A program made the position numbers and the translations under genes. Shown here piece after piece: positions 31,282 to 34,228 of a stretch of DNA of 34,228 nt. Under the pieces are notes generated by a model that saw only the letters and a list, made by a program, of their open reading frames with translations, did not search any database and was not told the DNA's origin. How positions within the stretch are numbered: position 1 is the first letter of the stretch; every line of letters starts with the position of its first letter. The DNA comes from Eubacteriales bacterium (GTDB taxonomy: Bacteria; Bacillota; Clostridia; Saccharofermentanales; DTU023), in the NCBI GenBank assembly GCA_028706195.1, contig JAQWBU010000006.1, positions 1 through 34,228 on the forward strand. The letters run 5' to 3'.

Positions 31282-31343
31282 ATTATGTCTCCTCACAAAT
31301 TAATTTGCTTTATCCATGCATGGATTGAAACCGTTATGCAGTA

Positions 31344-31790
31344 TTAAAGCTCGTCAGTGTCCAGCCAGATAGTGAACGGTCCCTCATTAGTCAGAGTGAC
31401 TTTCATTTCCGCGCCGAATTCTCCTGTCTGAACGTTTTTGATATCTTTTTTTGCCAGCTCGACGAACAATTCATACAAAGAGTTTCCCTTTTCCGGAGCA
31501 GCTGAATAGGAAAAGCCGGGTCGGTTTCCTCGCCGCAGGTCGGCGTAAAGGGTAAACTGTGACACGATAAGACAGTCTCCGTTCACCTGAGAGATATCGA
31601 GATTTGTTTTACCATTCTCATCCGGGAAGATGCGCAGGCGCCGGATTTTGTTCCACAGCTTGCTGCAACTGTCAGCATCATCTTCGCTGCCCACACCCAA
31701 GAGAACAACGTAGCCCGGACCTATTTCTCCTGCTGTTTTTCCTTCTATTTGAACATCCGCACGTGAAACACGCTGAATCAAAGCCCTCAT
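31344..31790 (-). CDS. dtd: D-aminoacyl-tRNA deacylase
   Basis: Proofreading enzyme that hydrolyses D-amino acids (and glycine) mischarged on tRNA. The 148-residue protein has MRALIQRVSRADVQIEG, YVVLLGVG, the active-site SQFTLYADLRRGNRPGFSYSA and the second motif TNEGPFTIW, where the Gly-Pro pair forms the D-selective pocket (usually N-x-GPVT). ATG 31790 is the start, with GGAGG five bases upstream; another ATG directly before it is too close. Its presence fits a cell handling D-serine (dsdA in the same window), but Dtd is near-universal. No strong promoter was assigned. Confidence 0.96.
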   Translation of the reverse strand: MRALIQRVSRADVQIEGKTAGEIGPGYVVLLGVGSEDDADSCSKLWNKIRRLRIFPDENGKTNLDISQVNGDCLIVSQFTLYADLRRGNRPGFSYSAAPEKGNSLYELFVELAKKDIKNVQTGEFGAEMKVTLTNEGPFTIWLDTDEL

Positions 31791-31899
31791 CATAACCTCC
31801 AAACGTAAAACATCTGACTTTTTCATTATATATCTTATATTCTAGAGCATGTGAAAGAATCTTTGTGTCATGTTTTCGTAAACTAGGGTGACCTGCGAT

Positions 31900-31917
31900 T
31901 TGTCATCAATTTGACAA
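31900..31917. promoter_or_regulatory. Inverted repeat, possible operator
   Basis: TTGTCA-TCAATT-TGACAA, perfect 6-bp arms with a 6-bp centre. The right arm overlaps a TTGACA that could serve as a -35. It has operator-like geometry, but the binding protein is unknown. Confidence 0.4.
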
Positions 31918-31943
31918 TAAAAGGCGTGTAACGCAGGGGATAT

Positions 31944-31961
31944 AAGTTTCAAATGAAACTT
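31944..31961. promoter_or_regulatory. Inverted repeat, possible operator
   Basis: AAGTTTCA-AA-TGAAACTT, perfect 8-bp arms around a 2-bp centre, 26 bp after the previous dyad (31917 to 31944). Its length and symmetry suit a dimeric regulator. Confidence 0.42.
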
Positions 31962-31993
31962 TGTACAATACAATCGTATTTAGAAAGAAAGCT

Positions 31994-32074
31994 GATATAG
32001 CTCTAACGCGCAAGTAATAAATAGCGCTCTTGCGTTGCTAAGGTGAAGCTAAGAAAGCCGTTTAGCTTGCTATC
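31994..32074 (+). ncRNA. Candidate structured 5' leader, three-way junction
   Basis: Three nested pairings fit one fold. P1 is GATATAGC (31994-32001) with GCTATC (32069-32074), leaving a 2-base bulge. P2 is AACGCGCAAG (32005-32014) with CTTGCGTT (32029-32036), eight pairs with a 2-base bulge. P3 is AAGCTAA (32046-32052) with TTAGCTT (32062-32068), seven pairs with a 9-base loop. P3 stacks directly on P1, and the ribosome binding site begins five bases after P1. It matches no riboswitch I know. The fold is inferred by eye only. Confidence 0.4.
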
Positions 32075-32092
32075 TGAAAGGAGAGAAGTATT

Positions 32093-32908
32093 ATGCAACA
32101 GTGTCCATCATGCAAGACAGAAGTGTCTTCAGAAAATCAATACTGTCCCTACTGCGGGAAACGATTAAGAGACACCCGTCATACTGTGGATGTCCATCAC
32201 AATCCTCATCAACAGGTGACGATGCCTCCCGGATATTTGGAAGGTGAAGGACCCAGAGTACACAGCACTGAGCAACCTCTTAGATACAAAGCGGACTCAC
32301 CGCTGAAAATAGATTCTAAACGGTATTTCTCGTGGCTGCGCGAGGGGCTCTTAGGAAGCGAAGCATCCATACATCCTCTTCTCGCTGCCATTATTCCTTT
32401 TGTGATCACGCTTTTCAGCACCCTGGCCGCAGCTCCTTATTTCGCCTGGAGAGCCGGTCCATTCTTCCTCTTCTGGTTGCTGACCATAATTACATATGGA
32501 GTGATGTTATTTGGCGGTTATTTGGTGGAACGAAGCATACTTAAAGGAAACAAAGATCTGAAGCAATATTTCTCGCGCTTCTCATCATTGCAAACTATGA
32601 TCTTGCCACTGACCCTATTCGCTTTTGTCGTCAACCTGTTCACAAGCCCTGCTTACAAGGTCGCACATTATTACGCTGTTGGAGGAGAGTTCTGGTTTAT
32701 TTTCACCAGGCTGATTCCGATTTTGCTGTTAATTTCAACTTATCTTTCTCTTTCTTTTGAAAAAAGAGAGCGCAGGAAACAGGTATTTGCCACTTTAGTA
32801 GTGGCAGTGGTTTTCTGCTTGAGTCTGAGCCTGATTATTTATGTCTTTAACCATAATATCGCTGTTACTATGGCAAATAGAGTAGGAGATTTTTTCAACA
32901 TTTTCTAA
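32093..32908 (+). CDS. Zinc-ribbon membrane protein of unknown function
   Basis: A 271-residue protein starting with a double-Cys zinc ribbon (CPSC...CPYCGKRL, residues about 4-25), then a polar His-rich linker to about residue 75, and then about six membrane helices. The helices begin around ASIHPLLAAIIPFVITLFSTLAAAPYF and continue through FFLFWLLTIITYGVMLFGGYLVE, MILPLTLFAFVVNLF, FIFTRLIPILLLISTYLSL and VFATLVVAVVFCLSLSLIIYVF. This zinc_ribbon-plus-Yip1-like layout is common in Gram-positives, without known function. AGGAG (32079-32083) precedes ATG 32093. The leader may fold (31994-32074). It lies upstream of an LCP gene. Confidence 0.8.
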   Translation: MQQCPSCKTEVSSENQYCPYCGKRLRDTRHTVDVHHNPHQQVTMPPGYLEGEGPRVHSTEQPLRYKADSPLKIDSKRYFSWLREGLLGSEASIHPLLAAIIPFVITLFSTLAAAPYFAWRAGPFFLFWLLTIITYGVMLFGGYLVERSILKGNKDLKQYFSRFSSLQTMILPLTLFAFVVNLFTSPAYKVAHYYAVGGEFWFIFTRLIPILLLISTYLSLSFEKRERRKQVFATLVVAVVFCLSLSLIIYVFNHNIAVTMANRVGDFFNIF

Positions 32909-33010
32909 GGAGGGTTCACGACGTCAGCTGTCTTTTCCCAAATCAAACAAATGTAATGGTCATAATATAGTTTTCTAGTGCATAATAGGATTCAGGAGAA
33001 CTATAGCTTA

Positions 33011-33040
33011 CGGCAGCGGTTCACCCGCTGCTGTATTTTC
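33011..33040 (+). terminator. Hairpin between the zinc-ribbon gene and the LCP gene
   Basis: CGGCAGCGG (33011-33019) pairs with CCGCTGCTG (33025-33033) around TTCAC, followed by TATTTTC. It could terminate the upstream gene, but it lies only about 15-25 bases before the next ribosome binding site, so attenuation or leader structure is also possible. Confidence 0.5.
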
Positions 33041-33054
33041 AGGAGAGTATTCCA

Positions 33055-34203
33055 GTGACCGATAAGAAGCCTAATCGAGCTCAGCAGCAAATTAAAAAGC
33101 GTAAGAGTTTGCTTGAAAAATTTAATCACATGTACCCGATGTACCTTGTCGTGGGTGGAGTCTTAGTCGGAATTCTCCTGTCAATTTTTACTGTCGGCGG
33201 AGTTGCACTGGCCGATCTCTATGGTCGTGTCCGGTCTCCTGAAGATATCCCCCAATTGAATAATCCCGACTGGCTGGATACAGATAGCAGTGATCCGTTG
33301 TGGCAGCCGGAAGAATTTGATCCTGAGACCGGCTGGGGAAATATTGATCATGCTTCCATACCAAGAGAAGAGCTTGAGGATATCTTTGGGGAGAAGATCG
33401 AAACGGGAGCAACGGAAGATAAAGCGGCTGTGAGCAAAGCGGGGAAATCCTACGAAGAAGTAGCTCAGGCTGTTCCGCTCCAAACCATGAACGGAATTGA
33501 AAACTTTCTCATTATAGGTACAGATACCGCCTCTTTCTCCGGCCGGTCGGATGTAATGATTGTCGCTTCACTCAACCACAATACCCGCAAACTTAATCTG
33601 GTTTCTCTCTACAGAGCCGCCAATGTGAATATTCCCGGCTATGGACAGAACTTGTTGAATGCTGCGTATGCTTTCGGCGGGGCTAATTTGCTGATACGCA
33701 CTATTGAATCCAACTTTCGCATTCCTATTAATGGATATGTAATCTTTAACTTCAAATCTTTCATCAAGGCAGTCGACGTCATGGGAGGCGTAAACATCTA
33801 TTTAAACAGCGCAGAAGCTGCAGCTCTTGGCATGAACCCTGGCAATAACCTGGCCAGCAGCTCGCAAGCCCTTGCCTATGCTCGTTTGCGTAAAATAGAC
33901 AGTGATTTTTATCGTATGGGCAGACAACGCCAGGTTTTGAATGCTGTTTTGAACCAGCTGTCAGCAAGCAGTGCTGCAACAATTTACAATGTAGCAACTG
34001 TGATACTTCCTTCTGTAGTCACTAATGTTAATGTGATGCCATATATTAACAATGCGCATAGCTATTTATCCTATGGCAGAAAGCAGATGCAGATTCCGCG
34101 CACATCAGACATGTGGATGTTCTATAACAGATACGGTCAGGAAGTCGGCGGGTTTGACCATACTTCGACTGCCAGAACGCTGATTAATTTCTTAACAAAC
34201 TAA
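33055..34203 (+). CDS. LytR-CpsA-Psr (LCP) family cell-wall ligase-like protein
   Basis: Membrane-anchored protein of the LCP family, which transfers teichoic acids or capsule from undecaprenyl-pyrophosphate to peptidoglycan. It has a basic N-terminus, one membrane helix (about 30-53), a Pro/Asp-rich acidic linker (about 58-140) and the LCP domain. Visible motifs are FLIIGTD (Asp157), GRSDVMIVASLN (Arg164, Asp166), ALAYARLRKIDSDFYRMGRQRQV (Arg287, Arg290, Arg292) and NGYVIFNFKSFIKAVDVMGGV. The usual SIPRDT segment reads SLYRAA (Arg187 kept, Asp replaced by Ala), a notable change. The GTG at 33055 is preceded by AGGAG at nine to ten bases. 382 residues is normal for the family. Confidence 0.9.
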   Translation: MTDKKPNRAQQQIKKRKSLLEKFNHMYPMYLVVGGVLVGILLSIFTVGGVALADLYGRVRSPEDIPQLNNPDWLDTDSSDPLWQPEEFDPETGWGNIDHASIPREELEDIFGEKIETGATEDKAAVSKAGKSYEEVAQAVPLQTMNGIENFLIIGTDTASFSGRSDVMIVASLNHNTRKLNLVSLYRAANVNIPGYGQNLLNAAYAFGGANLLIRTIESNFRIPINGYVIFNFKSFIKAVDVMGGVNIYLNSAEAAALGMNPGNNLASSSQALAYARLRKIDSDFYRMGRQRQVLNAVLNQLSASSAATIYNVATVILPSVVTNVNVMPYINNAHSYLSYGRKQMQIPRTSDMWMFYNRYGQEVGGFDHTSTARTLINFLTN

Positions 34204-34228
34204 TATTTCAACTCACCTTTGTTTAGGT

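Larger units (their letters stand above)
31791..32092. other. 302-bp intergenic region with dyads and a structured leader
   Basis: Divergent gap between dtd and the zinc-ribbon membrane protein gene. It contains two clear inverted repeats and a foldable leader (listed separately). Several AT-rich -10-like hexamers exist on both strands, for example TACAAT near 31965, but I could not assign a convincing -35/-10 pair. Confidence 0.55.

Noticed and set aside
31760-31770. CACGTGAAACA, an 11-base match to the right part of a parS site
   Set aside because: The left part does not match, and it lies inside dtd where it encodes the conserved RVSRADV segment, so coding constraint explains it.
32907-32940. 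Strong AGGAGGG immediately after the zinc-ribbon gene stop, suggesting a small ORF
   Set aside because: No ATG, GTG or TTG follows within a usable distance.

Overview
The window is a gene-dense bacterial chromosome segment of moderate GC. It most likely comes from an anaerobic Gram-positive member of the Bacillota, of clostridial type. Supporting signs are strong AGGAGG-type ribosome binding sites, a T-box riboswitch, a FemX-type peptidoglycan aminoacyltransferase, a LytR-CpsA-Psr (LCP) protein, a DivIVA-like coiled-coil protein, and a B12-dependent class II ribonucleotide reductase as the only reductase in view. No mobile element, CRISPR array, rRNA or tRNA gene was seen. The genus cannot be named from the sequence alone.

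Left part (1-9.9 kb): the 3' part of parA, then parB, an OpgB/LtaS-like membrane phosphoglycerol transferase and a DivIVA-like protein, all on the plus strand. On the minus strand follows a tryptophanase/tyrosine phenol-lyase family enzyme. Its 390-base leader is a complete T-box riboswitch whose specifier codon reads UAC (tyrosine). Next come a small cupin (minus), then a GNAT acetyltransferase, a FemX-like protein, an M17 leucyl aminopeptidase and a YjbQ-family protein (plus).

Middle part (9.9-22.4 kb): a low-specificity threonine aldolase (minus) diverges from an Old Yellow Enzyme - D-serine ammonia-lyase - endonuclease III-like operon (plus). A hotdog thioesterase (minus) follows. Then come a Cys-rich zinc-ribbon-like protein of unknown function, two small tandem lipoproteins and an EamA transporter (plus). 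A four-gene ABC importer of the BMP/nucleoside type is on the minus strand (permease, permease, lipoprotein receptor, duplicated ATPase).

Right part (22.4-34.2 kb): a minus-strand apbE-cca pair diverges from nrdJ. The nrdJ promoter carries two NrdR-type boxes exactly 32 bp apart. nrdJ is followed by cobO (cob(I)alamin adenosyltransferase), which can make the adenosylcobalamin that NrdJ uses, and then by an acyl-ACP thioesterase. A lipid kinase (plus), a DUF308/HdeD-like membrane protein and D-aminoacyl-tRNA deacylase (both minus) come next. Last are a zinc-ribbon membrane protein with a structured 5' leader and an LCP-family protein.

The observation most worth following is the tyrosine-type T-box upstream of a TPL-like lyase. 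Such a switch would turn the enzyme on when tRNA-Tyr is uncharged, which fits tyrosine synthesis better than the usual tyrosine-degrading role of this family. Other points of interest are a candidate three-way-junction RNA leader at 31994-32074, a permease that appears to lack any canonical start codon, and active-site variants in ApbE, LCP and TPL-like proteins.
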